This document shows, piece after piece, positions 1 to 6,703 of a stretch of 9,786 nt of DNA. The DNA comes from Limnohabitans sp. Its GTDB lineage: Bacteria; Pseudomonadota; Gammaproteobacteria; Burkholderiales; Burkholderiaceae_C. The stretch is taken from NCBI GenBank assembly GCA_009693225.1, contig SHXP01000069.1, forward strand, positions 1-9,786. The letters are read 5' to 3'. Below the pieces are notes generated by a model. That model searched no databases. It worked only from the letters and a program-made list of their open reading frames with translations, and was not told where the DNA came from. Within the stretch, counting starts at the first letter, position 1. Each line of letters begins with the position of its first letter. The translations under genes were made by a program, and so were the position numbers.

Positions 1-1224
1 AGCCGCGTCCAGCATTTCCACCCAATGCTTAACCGGCACTTGCGTGCCGCTTTGCAAATGCGTGATACAGCCGATGTTGGCGCTCAATATGGCCTGCGGT
101 TGCATTTCGTTCAGATGGCCGAGCTTGCGGTCGCGCAATTCGGTGGCAATGGCCGGTTGCAGCACACTGTAAGTGCCGGCGGAACCGCAACACAAATGCG
201 CCTCATTGGTGGCCACGCGCAGCTTGAAGCCCAGCGCGTTCAAATGGCTTTCAACGCCGCCTTTCAATTGCTGACCGTGTTGCAAGGTGCACGGCGGGTG
301 AAACGCCATCAAGCCCTGCGCTTGCGCAGTCTGCGGCTGTATACGTTGGCGCAATGCAGGCAACAACTCAGGCAACAACTCGCTGAGGTCTTTGGTCAGT
401 TCGCTAATGCGTTTGGCCTTGTCTGCATAAACCGCATCATTGCGCAAAATATGCCCGTAGTCTTTGACGGTGACACCGCAGCCGGAAGCGTTCATCACGA
501 TGGACTCGACCCCTTGGCTGACCTGCGGCCACCAGGCATCGATGTTGTTTTTCATTTGAACGATGGCGCCGTCCTGGTCGTTCAAATGGAATTTCACACC
601 GCCGCAACAAGCGGCCAGGGGTTCGACAATGGTTTGTATGCCGCAGGCGTCGAGCACGCGCGCGGTCGCGCTGTTGATGTTCGGGCTCATGGACGGCTGC
701 ACACAGCCGGCCAGCATCAGTACCTTGCGTGCATGTGTGTTTGACGGCCAGCGGCCTGCGTTGCGCGCTTCGGGCACCTTGGCCTTGAGGCTGCCGGGCA
801 ACAGTACGCGGACCGCCTGTCCCAGCTTCATGGCAGGAGCGAACAAAGAGGAGTTCAACCCTTCTTTCAAGGCCCAGCGCAGCGCCTTCTCAGCGGCAGG
901 ACGCGGTACTTTTTCATCCACCAGCTTGCGCCCGATATCCACCAGGCGGCCATACTGCACGCCACTGGGACAGGTCGATTCGCAATTGCGGCAGGTCAGA
1001 CAACGGTCCAGATGCAGTTGCGTGTCACGCGTCGGTGTTTCGCCTTCGAGCACCTGTTTGATGAGGTAAATGCGCCCGCGCGGACCGTCGAGTTCATCGC
1101 CCAACAGTTGGTAGGTCGGACAGGTCGCGGTGCAAAAACCGCAGTGCACACATTTGCGCAAAATGGCTTCGGCTTCACGGCCATCGGCCGTATTCTGGTA
1201 TTGGGGTGAAAGGTTGGTTTGCAT
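1..1224 (-). CDS. glcF: Glycolate oxidase iron-sulfur subunit GlcF (3' end cut by the window edge)
   Basis: Iron-sulfur subunit of glycolate oxidase (GlcDEF), which oxidises glycolate to glyoxylate and passes electrons to the membrane quinone pool. Seen: two ferredoxin-type 4Fe-4S motifs near the N-terminus, CVHCGFCTATCP (Cys25, 28, 31, 35) and CLTCRNCESTCP (Cys75, 78, 81, 85). Two cysteine-rich CCG-type domains follow, with AGCVQPSMSPN and CCGG, then HPPCTLQHG and CCGSAGTYS. The frame is open for 408 codons to the first base of the window without a stop. That is about the full length of E. coli GlcF (407 residues), so only the last few residues are probably missing. The ATG lies 3 bases after the glcE stop codon with no good Shine-Dalgarno sequence, which suggests translational coupling. 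The paralogue risk is other CCG-domain proteins such as LutA/GlpC types, but the GlcE neighbour makes GlcF the best call. Confidence 0.93.
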   Translation of the reverse strand, partial: MQTNLSPQYQNTADGREAEAILRKCVHCGFCTATCPTYQLLGDELDGPRGRIYLIKQVLEGETPTRDTQLHLDRCLTCRNCESTCPSGVQYGRLVDIGRKLVDEKVPRPAAEKALRWALKEGLNSSLFAPAMKLGQAVRVLLPGSLKAKVPEARNAGRWPSNTHARKVLMLAGCVQPSMSPNINSATARVLDACGIQTIVEPLAACCGGVKFHLNDQDGAIVQMKNNIDAWWPQVSQGVESIVMNASGCGVTVKDYGHILRNDAVYADKAKRISELTKDLSELLPELLPALRQRIQPQTAQAQGLMAFHPPCTLQHGQQLKGGVESHLNALGFKLRVATNEAHLCCGSAGTYSVLQPAIATELRDRKLGHLNEMQPQAILSANIGCITHLQSGTQVPVKHWVEMLDAA

Positions 1225-1227
1225 CTT

Positions 1228-2355
1228 TTAAACACCAAGGCGTACGGTGTTGAACACGCCGTGCGGGTCAAACTGTTGTTGCAGTTCACGTTGTATGCGT
1301 TGCTGCACCACAGGCAATTCGGAAAACACGGGCACCTCGCCGGCGCAGTGTCCGCGAAACAAGGTGGCATGGCCACCGGCTTGTTGCGCAGCCTGACGCA
1401 ATTGCTGCGCTACCGATAACGGGGCCCACAGCCAGCGCAAGCCGCCGTGCCATTCAATCAGCACAGGATAGGGCAGATTCAGCACCGGCGCGGTTTGCGG
1501 CAGGCTCAGGCGCCACAGAGCGTGATCAGCTGACATCGGCTGAAAAAAGGACAGTGTTTGTTCGCGTATGGCTTGCCACACCGGCAAGGCCTGTTGCGGG
1601 TCCAGGCGCGCAGCGCTGCCGCCACTGGCCTGCACCTCGGCGATCATGCGCGGACACGCCGACTCAACGGCGGCGACCGCACCACGCAAACGCACCGATA
1701 ACACATCAGCCGCCGGTGCGTACTTGACGTCGTGCCACCAGCAGCTGGCATTGAGAGGCAAGGCCTGCGCGCCCCAGCGGTGCAACTGGTTCAAGGCTTG
1801 GTGCTGCGGCAAATGACACAACAACGTGGCCTCGGTAGGTGCTGTCGGCAGGACTTTGAGCGAGACTTCAGTGACGATGCCCAGCGTGCCCATGCTGCCG
1901 GCCAGCACCCGTGATACGTCGTAACCGGCCACGTTTTTCATCACCTGGCCGCCGAAGGTAAGCTCCTCGGCCAAGCCGTTGATCATCCTGGCACCCAACA
2001 CATGGTCTCGCAGAGCGCCGGTACTAGCTCTTGACGGCCCGGCCAGACCGGCCGCCACCATGCCGCCAACCGTAGCGGCAGAGCCGAAATGCGGCGGTTC
2101 ATAAGCCAGGCACTGGCCCCGGGTTGAAAGCAGTTGTTCAAGTTCAGCCAGCGGGGTGCCGCCGCGCACCGTCACCACCAGTTCGCTGGGCTCGTAGCTG
2201 ACAACCCCTGTGTGTTCGCGCACATCGAGCAGATCATGACCGGTCTTGTGTTCACCGTAAAAATGCTTGGTATTGCCGCCCTGGATGCGTAGCGTGCGCT
2301 TGCTGGCTGCCGCTTGCCTGATACGTTCTTGGAAGGATGAGATCACTGAAACCAT
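1228..2355 (-). CDS. glcE: Glycolate oxidase FAD-binding subunit GlcE
   Basis: FAD-binding subunit of glycolate oxidase, 375 residues (E. coli GlcE is about 350). Seen: a PCMH-type FAD-binding domain with RGGTPLAELE (residues 64-73), YEPPHFG (85-91), TVGGMVAAGLAGPSR (95-109), then VMKNVAGYDVSRVLAGSMG (138-156) and TLGIVTEVSLKVLP (157-170). These are hallmark stretches of GlcE and GlcD-like flavoproteins. The C-terminal half lacks the longer FAD-oxidase C-terminal domain of GlcD, which supports GlcE rather than GlcD. It sits 76 bases after gap and 3 bases before glcF on the same strand. The start is the first ATG. No clear Shine-Dalgarno sequence precedes it, and a nearby GTG three codons in is an alternative. 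No glcD lies upstream, where it is often found; gap occupies that place. Confidence 0.92.
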   Translation of the reverse strand: MVSVISSFQERIRQAAASKRTLRIQGGNTKHFYGEHKTGHDLLDVREHTGVVSYEPSELVVTVRGGTPLAELEQLLSTRGQCLAYEPPHFGSAATVGGMVAAGLAGPSRASTGALRDHVLGARMINGLAEELTFGGQVMKNVAGYDVSRVLAGSMGTLGIVTEVSLKVLPTAPTEATLLCHLPQHQALNQLHRWGAQALPLNASCWWHDVKYAPAADVLSVRLRGAVAAVESACPRMIAEVQASGGSAARLDPQQALPVWQAIREQTLSFFQPMSADHALWRLSLPQTAPVLNLPYPVLIEWHGGLRWLWAPLSVAQQLRQAAQQAGGHATLFRGHCAGEVPVFSELPVVQQRIQRELQQQFDPHGVFNTVRLGV

Positions 2356-2410
2356 GCGTCGATGTTAGCGGTTGATGTTCTCAGGGAAGAAGCCGGCTTC
2401 AATGGCCTCA

Positions 2411-2425
2411 CAGGCGCTGGGCCTG
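2411..2425 (-). other. Small hairpin just after the gap stop codon
   Basis: On the minus strand the sequence CAGGCCCAGCGCCTG can form a perfect 5-base stem (CAGGC/GCCTG) with a 5-base loop, starting about 7 bases after the gap stop codon. A second small palindrome, GAAGCCGGCTTC, lies about 11 bases further on. No T-tract follows either, so neither is a good intrinsic terminator. They may protect the 3' end of the gap message or slow polymerase between gap and glcE. Low-confidence structural note only. Confidence 0.3.
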
Positions 2426-2431
2426 ATGTCT

Positions 2432-3430
2432 TTATTTGGCAATAACGCGCACCATTTCCAGACACTTGTTGGAGTAACCCCATTCGTTGTCATACCAGCT
2501 GACCACTTTGACGAAAGTGCTGTCCAGCGCAATGCCGGCGTCGGCGTCAAACACGCTGGTGCAAGGCTCGCCGCGGAAATCGGTGGCAACCACTTTGTCC
2601 TCGGTATAGCCGAGCACGCCTCTCATGGCGCCCTGGCTTTGCGCTTTCATTTCGGCGCAGATTTCCGCGTAGCTGGCCGGGTTTTCCAATTCGACGGTGA
2701 GATCCACCACCGACACATCAGAAGTGGGCACACGGAAGGACATGCCGGTGAGTTTTTTGTTCAGCGCAGGAATCACCACACCGACCGCCTTGGCCGCACC
2801 GGTGCTGCTGGGGATGATGTTTTCCAGAATGCCGCGGCCGCCGCGCCAGTCTTTGTTGGATGGGCCGTCCACGGTTTTCTGGGTCGCGGTGGCGGCATGC
2901 ACCGTGGTCATGAGTCCGCGCTTGATACCCCATTTGTCATTCAAGACCTTGGCAACAGGCGCCAGGCAGTTGGTGGTGCAAGAGGCATTCGATACGATGG
3001 CTTGGCCGGCGTAGGTGTTGTGGTTCACACCGAAAACAAACATGGGCGTGTCGTCTTTGGAAGGCGCTGACAACAAGACTTTTCTGGCGCCTGCGGCCAG
3101 ATGCTTTTCGGCGGTGGGTTTGTCCAGAAACAAGCCGGTGGCTTCGATCACGATGTCGGCACCGACCTCGTTCCATTCGAGGGCGGAAGGGTCGCGCTCC
3201 TGCGTCAGGCGGATTTTCTTGCCGTTCACCAACAGCACGCCGTTATCCACCGAGACATCCCCTTTGAAGCGCCCGTGCACACTGTCGTACTTAAGCATAT
3301 AGGCCAGGTAGTCCGGCTCCAGCAAGTCGTTGATGGCGACAATTTCTATGTCACTGAAGTTCTGGATGGCGGCACGAAACACCATGCGTCCTATGCGTCC
3401 GAATCCGTTGATACCTACTTTGATGGCCAT
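2432..3430 (-). CDS. gap: Type I glyceraldehyde-3-phosphate dehydrogenase
   Basis: Cytosolic enzyme interconverting glyceraldehyde 3-phosphate and 1,3-bisphosphoglycerate, used in glycolysis, gluconeogenesis and the Calvin cycle. It has 332 residues, the normal length of the family. Seen: the Rossmann motif NGFGRIGR (residues 8-15), Asp35 at the end of the second strand (AINDL), which favours NAD over NADP, the catalytic motif SNASCTTNCLAP with Cys151, and the partner His178 in TTVHAATATQ. The C-terminal WYDNEWGYSNK motif is present. The ATG is preceded by AAGAG 5 bases upstream, an acceptable Shine-Dalgarno site. It follows tkt by 70 bases and precedes glcE on the same strand. A tkt-gap order is common in betaproteobacteria; in autotrophs the pair may be called cbbT-cbbG, but no RuBisCO or phosphoribulokinase is visible here to support that name. 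Confidence 0.97.
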   Translation of the reverse strand: MAIKVGINGFGRIGRMVFRAAIQNFSDIEIVAINDLLEPDYLAYMLKYDSVHGRFKGDVSVDNGVLLVNGKKIRLTQERDPSALEWNEVGADIVIEATGLFLDKPTAEKHLAAGARKVLLSAPSKDDTPMFVFGVNHNTYAGQAIVSNASCTTNCLAPVAKVLNDKWGIKRGLMTTVHAATATQKTVDGPSNKDWRGGRGILENIIPSSTGAAKAVGVVIPALNKKLTGMSFRVPTSDVSVVDLTVELENPASYAEICAEMKAQSQGAMRGVLGYTEDKVVATDFRGEPCTSVFDADAGIALDSTFVKVVSWYDNEWGYSNKCLEMVRVIAK

Positions 3431-3464
3431 GGTTACTCTTTCTGAAAAAACACGTTAAACAAGG

Positions 3465-3490
3465 CACAGCATGCGCAACTACACGCTGTG
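3465..3490 (-). other. Intergenic hairpin between tkt and gap
   Basis: In the 70-base tkt-gap gap, the minus strand contains CACAGC and GCTGTG arms that extend through two wobble pairs into a roughly 10-base stem with a 6-base loop (AGTTGC). About 14 bases later comes a run of six T, just before the gap ribosome binding site. The T-run is too distant for a classical intrinsic terminator. A partial attenuator or an mRNA-stabilising or processing structure that sets the tkt to gap ratio is plausible. This is inference from sequence alone. Confidence 0.35.
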
Positions 3491-3500
3491 ACTGACAACA

Positions 3501-5555
3501 TCAAGCGCGCGCCAACACCGCACGCACAGTGTCTGCAACGTTCTCGGGTGTGAAACCGAAATGCTTGAACAACACCGGCGCCGGCGCACTCTCCCCGTAG
3601 GTGTCGATACCGACCACCGCCGACACGCCGTATTTCCACCAGCCGTCGGTGCTACCCATCTCGACGGCGATGCACGGCACACCGGCTGGCAGGATCGCGG
3701 TTTTATAGGCCGGGCTCTGGCGGTCAAAGGTCGTGGTGCTGGGCATGGAGACCACGCGCACCGCAATTTTGTGCTCCGCCAGCAGAGCTTGCGCTTTGAG
3801 CGCGAGTTGCACCTCCGAGCCGGTGGCGATGATGATGGCTTGCGCTTTTTTCTTCATGCCGACTTCGCTCGGCTCGGCCAGCACATAAGCGCCTTTGTTG
3901 AGCGCGTCCAGGCCACTGGCATCCTTGGCCGCGCTATGGCCCTTGGGCAGGTAAGGCAGGTTCTGGCGGCTCAGCAGTAAGGCGGTGGGGCGGTGCGCGT
4001 TTAGCAAAGCCACGGCCCAGGCCACGGTGGTTTCTGCGGTATCGGCAGGGCGCCAGACGTCAAGACCGGGAATCAAGCGCAATGAAGCCGCGTGCTCGAT
4101 AGATTGGTGGGTCGGACCGTCTTCGCCCAGGCCGATGGAATCATGGGTGAACACATGCACCACGCGCTGCTTCATCAGCGCAGCCATGCGGATGGCGTTG
4201 CGCGAATAGTCAGAGAAAGTGAGGAAAGTTCCGCCATAAGGTATGTAGCCGCCGTGCAGCGCGATGCCGTTCATGATGGCGGCCATGCCGAATTCGCGCA
4301 CGCCGTAGTTGATATGACGCCCGCCGTTGCCGTGCTCGTCCTTGACGATGCGCCCGGCCTGGTCAACCCGCACATTCGGTGTTGATTTGGTGTTGGTCAG
4401 GTTAGAGCCGGTCAGGTCGGCGCTGCCGCCGAGCAGCTCAGGGATGGCGGCGGTGAAGGTTTCGAGCGCCAACTGGCTGGCCTTGCGGCTGGCGACGGTT
4501 TCTGCCTTGGTGTTGGCGGCAACCACGGCATCGACCACGGTCTGGTGAAAGTTTGCCGGCAATTCGCCGGCCATGCGGCGTTTGAACGCTGCCGCCAGCT
4601 CCGGATGCGCTTGAGCATAAGCGCTGAATGATGTGTTCCATTGGTGTTCCTGCTGTGCGCCTTTGGCCTTGGCATCCCAGCCTGCGTAGACCTCTGCGGG
4701 CACATGGAAGGGTTCGTGCGACCACTGTATGGCGGCGCGTGTCAGGGCAATTTCTTCTGCACCCAAAGGTTCGCCGTGCGCCTTAGCGGTATCCACCCGG
4801 TTCGGGCTGCCCTGGCCGATATGGGTTTTGCAGGCGATCAGTGTGGGTTTGTCTGCGCTGTGTCTGGCGGTGGCGATGGCACGGCTGACTGCTTGCACAT
4901 CGTGGCCGTCCACACAGATGACATTCCACCCGTAAGCCTTGAAGCGAGCAGGGGTGTCGTCGATGAACCAGGGTGTGACCTTGCCGTCTATGGAAATGCC
5001 GTTGTCGTCATACAGCGCAATCAGCTTGTTCAGTTTCCAGGCGCCGGCCAGCGCGCAAGCCTCGTGGCTGATGCCTTCCATCATGCAGCCGTCACCCATG
5101 AATACATAGGCGTGGTGGTCGACGATGTCGTGACCGGGGCGGTTGAACTCGCAGGCCAATAGCTTTTCAGCCAATGCCATGCCCACCGCGTTGGTGATGC
5201 CCTGGCCCAGCGGGCCGGTGGTGGTTTCGACGCCGGGGGTGATCCCGACCTCGGGGTGACCGGCGGTTTTGCTGTGCAACTGGCGAAAGTTTTTCAGCTC
5301 GTTCACCGGCAGGTCGTAACCGGTGAGGTGCAGCAATGCGTAAATCAACATGGAGCCGTGTCCGTTGGACAGCACGAAACGGTCGCGGTCGGCCCAATGC
5401 GGGTGACTCGGGTTGTGTTTCAGGTGCTCCCCCCACAGCGCCACAGCAATATCGGCCATGCCCATAGGCGCGCCAGGGTGACCGGAATTTGCTTGTTGAA
5501 CAGCGTCCATTGCCAATGCGCGAATCGCACTGGCCATTTGTTGGTGCTTGGCCAT
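3501..5555 (-). CDS. tkt: Transketolase
   Basis: Thiamine-diphosphate enzyme moving two-carbon ketol units between sugar phosphates in the non-oxidative pentose phosphate pathway and, in autotrophs, the Calvin cycle. With the chosen start it has 684 residues (E. coli TktA 663). Seen: SGHPGAPMG with His26, RFVLSNGHGSML with His66, LHSKTAGHPE, the cofactor-binding GDGCMMEGISHE followed by YDDNGISIDG, the catalytic Glu region PELLGGSADLTGSNL, and the substrate phosphate-binding region THDSIGLGEDGPTHQ. The frame is open further upstream (to 5606), but this ATG is chosen because GGAG lies 6 bases before it and the protein then begins as family members do. It is first of the tkt-gap-glcE-glcF series and is divergent from the murU-like gene. 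Confidence 0.97.
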   Translation of the reverse strand: MAKHQQMASAIRALAMDAVQQANSGHPGAPMGMADIAVALWGEHLKHNPSHPHWADRDRFVLSNGHGSMLIYALLHLTGYDLPVNELKNFRQLHSKTAGHPEVGITPGVETTTGPLGQGITNAVGMALAEKLLACEFNRPGHDIVDHHAYVFMGDGCMMEGISHEACALAGAWKLNKLIALYDDNGISIDGKVTPWFIDDTPARFKAYGWNVICVDGHDVQAVSRAIATARHSADKPTLIACKTHIGQGSPNRVDTAKAHGEPLGAEEIALTRAAIQWSHEPFHVPAEVYAGWDAKAKGAQQEHQWNTSFSAYAQAHPELAAAFKRRMAGELPANFHQTVVDAVVAANTKAETVASRKASQLALETFTAAIPELLGGSADLTGSNLTNTKSTPNVRVDQAGRIVKDEHGNGGRHINYGVREFGMAAIMNGIALHGGYIPYGGTFLTFSDYSRNAIRMAALMKQRVVHVFTHDSIGLGEDGPTHQSIEHAASLRLIPGLDVWRPADTAETTVAWAVALLNAHRPTALLLSRQNLPYLPKGHSAAKDASGLDALNKGAYVLAEPSEVGMKKKAQAIIIATGSEVQLALKAQALLAEHKIAVRVVSMPSTTTFDRQSPAYKTAILPAGVPCIAVEMGSTDGWWKYGVSAVVGIDTYGESAPAPVLFKHFGFTPENVADTVRAVLARA

Positions 5556-5561
5556 GGGTGG

Positions 5562-5565
5562 CTCC
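5562..5565 (-). promoter_or_regulatory. Ribosome binding site of tkt
   Basis: GGAG on the minus strand, 6 bases before the ATG at 5555. It decides the tkt start in favour of the inner ATG rather than the one 17 codons upstream, whose added residues do not look like transketolase. Confidence 0.7.
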
Positions 5566-5590
5566 GTATAAGTGGTGTGAAAAGGGTAAC

Positions 5591-5619
5591 CTGATATTTT
5601 AACCAACCTGTTTTATCAA
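5591..5619 (-). promoter_or_regulatory. Candidate sigma-70 promoter for tkt
   Basis: On the minus strand, TTGATA (5614-5619; 5 of 6 matches to the -35 consensus) is separated by exactly 17 bases from TATCAG (5591-5596; 4 of 6 to the -10 consensus), placing a start site about 30 bases before the tkt ATG. The region is locally AT-rich against a GC-rich background. The -10 element is mediocre, and the neighbouring TAAAAT/TGATAT stretches could serve instead. Confidence 0.4.
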
Positions 5620-5728
5620 CGCGGCTTAGTCGCTTACCGGCGTATTCAACTGTTACTGCAGCGCTTGACACCGGGCCACATGGCCGGACATGACAGACCC
5701 GGGCTGGCTACACTTGCTCGCTGTGACT

Positions 5729-6613
5729 ATGCCCGCAAAAACCAAACCGTCTTGCGCAGCGGCAGGCGCCATGTTGCTGGCCGCCGGTCGCGGCGAACGC
5801 ATGCGTCCGCTCACCGACAGCTGCCCCAAACCTTTGCTTCAAGTCGGCGGTTTTCCTTTGCTGCATTACCCATTGTCGGGGCTGTGGAATGCCGGCGTGT
5901 CTTCGGTGGTGATCAACACCGGCTGGCTGGGTGATCAGATTGAATCCGCATTCGGAACCAGCTTCAAGCCCGCGACGCGGACAGCCGTCCAGGCGGCACC
6001 CGCGCTGCAACTGCATTATTCACCTGAAGGCCGGGGTGTCGGCGAGGCTTTGGAAACGGCAGGCGGTATCGTGCGCGCCCTGCCGCTGCTTGACGATGTG
6101 TTCTGGGTAGCCGCAGGCGATATTTACATGCCGGGTTTTGATTTTTCTGCTGCTGCTTATGACCGCTTCACATCCAGCCCACAACTCGCGCATATCTGGC
6201 TGGTGCCCAACCCGACGCACAACCCGCAAGGCGATTTCGGTTTATCCGCAGAAGGGCTGGCTTTGAATGTTGCCAACACCAGACCAGCTGCCAACCCCTC
6301 ACGCCAGACCAGCCGATCCCTATACACCCGCGCCCCTGGCCCGGGCCCCGGTGCGGTTTTGCAATCACAAGCGCCGCTTTACACTTTCAGCACCATCGCC
6401 ATTTACAAACGCGCTTTCTTTCAAGCCGGCTGGTGCGTCATACCCTCTGGCAACCCGCATGGCGTGAAAGCACCGCTTTCGCCCATGCTGCGCGCGGCCA
6501 TGGACCGGGGTTTGGTGAGCGCCTCCATGTATGAAGGTCTGTGGGTGGATGTGGGCGCGCCCGAGCGGCTGGCCTTACTCAATCAGAACAAGCCCGGCTT
6601 TCAGACACCTTGA
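5729..6613 (+). CDS. murU: MurU-like nucleotidyltransferase (N-acetylmuramate 1-phosphate uridylyltransferase)
   Basis: Probably makes UDP-MurNAc from MurNAc-1-phosphate and UTP in the AmgK-MurU peptidoglycan recycling route. Seen: the NTP-transferase signature LLAAGRGERMRPLT (residues 16-29) followed by PKPLL, INTGWLGDQIE, YSPEGRGVGEALETAGGI, the metal-binding GDIYMPGFDF, NPQGDFGL (about 166-172) and C-terminal LWVDVGAPERLALL. These match MurU better than glucose- or mannose-1-phosphate transferases. Odd: about 45 residues rich in Pro, Ser and Arg separate GDFGL from YTFSTIAIY, so the protein has about 294 residues against about 223 in Pseudomonas MurU. The start is uncertain. The ATG at 5729 is my choice, 5690 is also possible, and 5771 would cut close to the signature. 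None has a strong Shine-Dalgarno site. No amgK is adjacent; tkt is divergent upstream and pepP follows 90 bases downstream. Confidence 0.82.
   Translation: MPAKTKPSCAAAGAMLLAAGRGERMRPLTDSCPKPLLQVGGFPLLHYPLSGLWNAGVSSVVINTGWLGDQIESAFGTSFKPATRTAVQAAPALQLHYSPEGRGVGEALETAGGIVRALPLLDDVFWVAAGDIYMPGFDFSAAAYDRFTSSPQLAHIWLVPNPTHNPQGDFGLSAEGLALNVANTRPAANPSRQTSRSLYTRAPGPGPGAVLQSQAPLYTFSTIAIYKRAFFQAGWCVIPSGNPHGVKAPLSPMLRAAMDRGLVSASMYEGLWVDVGAPERLALLNQNKPGFQTP
6279..6313 (+). repeat. 10-base direct repeat in the murU linker
   Basis: CCAGACCAGC occurs at 6279-6288 and again at 6304-6313. The two copies are in different reading frames, so they are not a protein repeat. Both lie inside the extra linker of the MurU-like protein and may be a trace of how it expanded. 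Confidence 0.5.
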
Positions 6614-6667
6614 ATTGCGCCCCCAGACAGCAGCGCACGGGCTGAATCGCTTCATATACCCATACCG

Positions 6668-6695
6668 GCTTGCTCGCTGCGAGCAGGCTCCTACA
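6668..6695. repeat. REP-like short inverted repeat between murU and pepP
   Basis: A perfect inverted repeat TGCTCGC/GCGAGCA (6671-6677 and 6679-6685) is followed by GGCTCCTACA. Read on the minus strand this gives TGTAGGAGCCTGCTCGC, which resembles repetitive extragenic palindromes familiar from Pseudomonas genomes (TGTAGGAGC followed by a GC-rich hairpin). It fills the region where the pepP ribosome binding site would be. An 11-base piece of it, CTTGCTCGCTG, also occurs at 5713-5723 before the murU start. Only a genome-wide count can show that it is a true REP family member. Confidence 0.4.
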
Positions 6696-6703
6696 ATCCG
6701 CTG

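Noticed and set aside
25..744. 239-codon plus-strand open frame opposite glcF
   Set aside because: It is antisense to a well-supported GlcF frame with all iron-sulfur cysteines; long antisense frames are expected in GC-rich genes.
2365..2589. Minus-strand frame ending AGFFPENINR in the gap-glcE space as a remnant of glcD
   Set aside because: It overlaps gap in another frame for most of its length, and the last residues do not resemble the GlcD C-terminus.
2372..3070. 232-codon plus-strand open frame opposite gap
   Set aside because: Antisense shadow of an unmistakable GAPDH; no domain is visible in its own translation.
5665..5693. Perfect TTGACA as a -35 element for murU
   Set aside because: No acceptable -10 hexamer lies 16 to 18 bases downstream (the sequence there is around ACATGA), so it was not called as a promoter.
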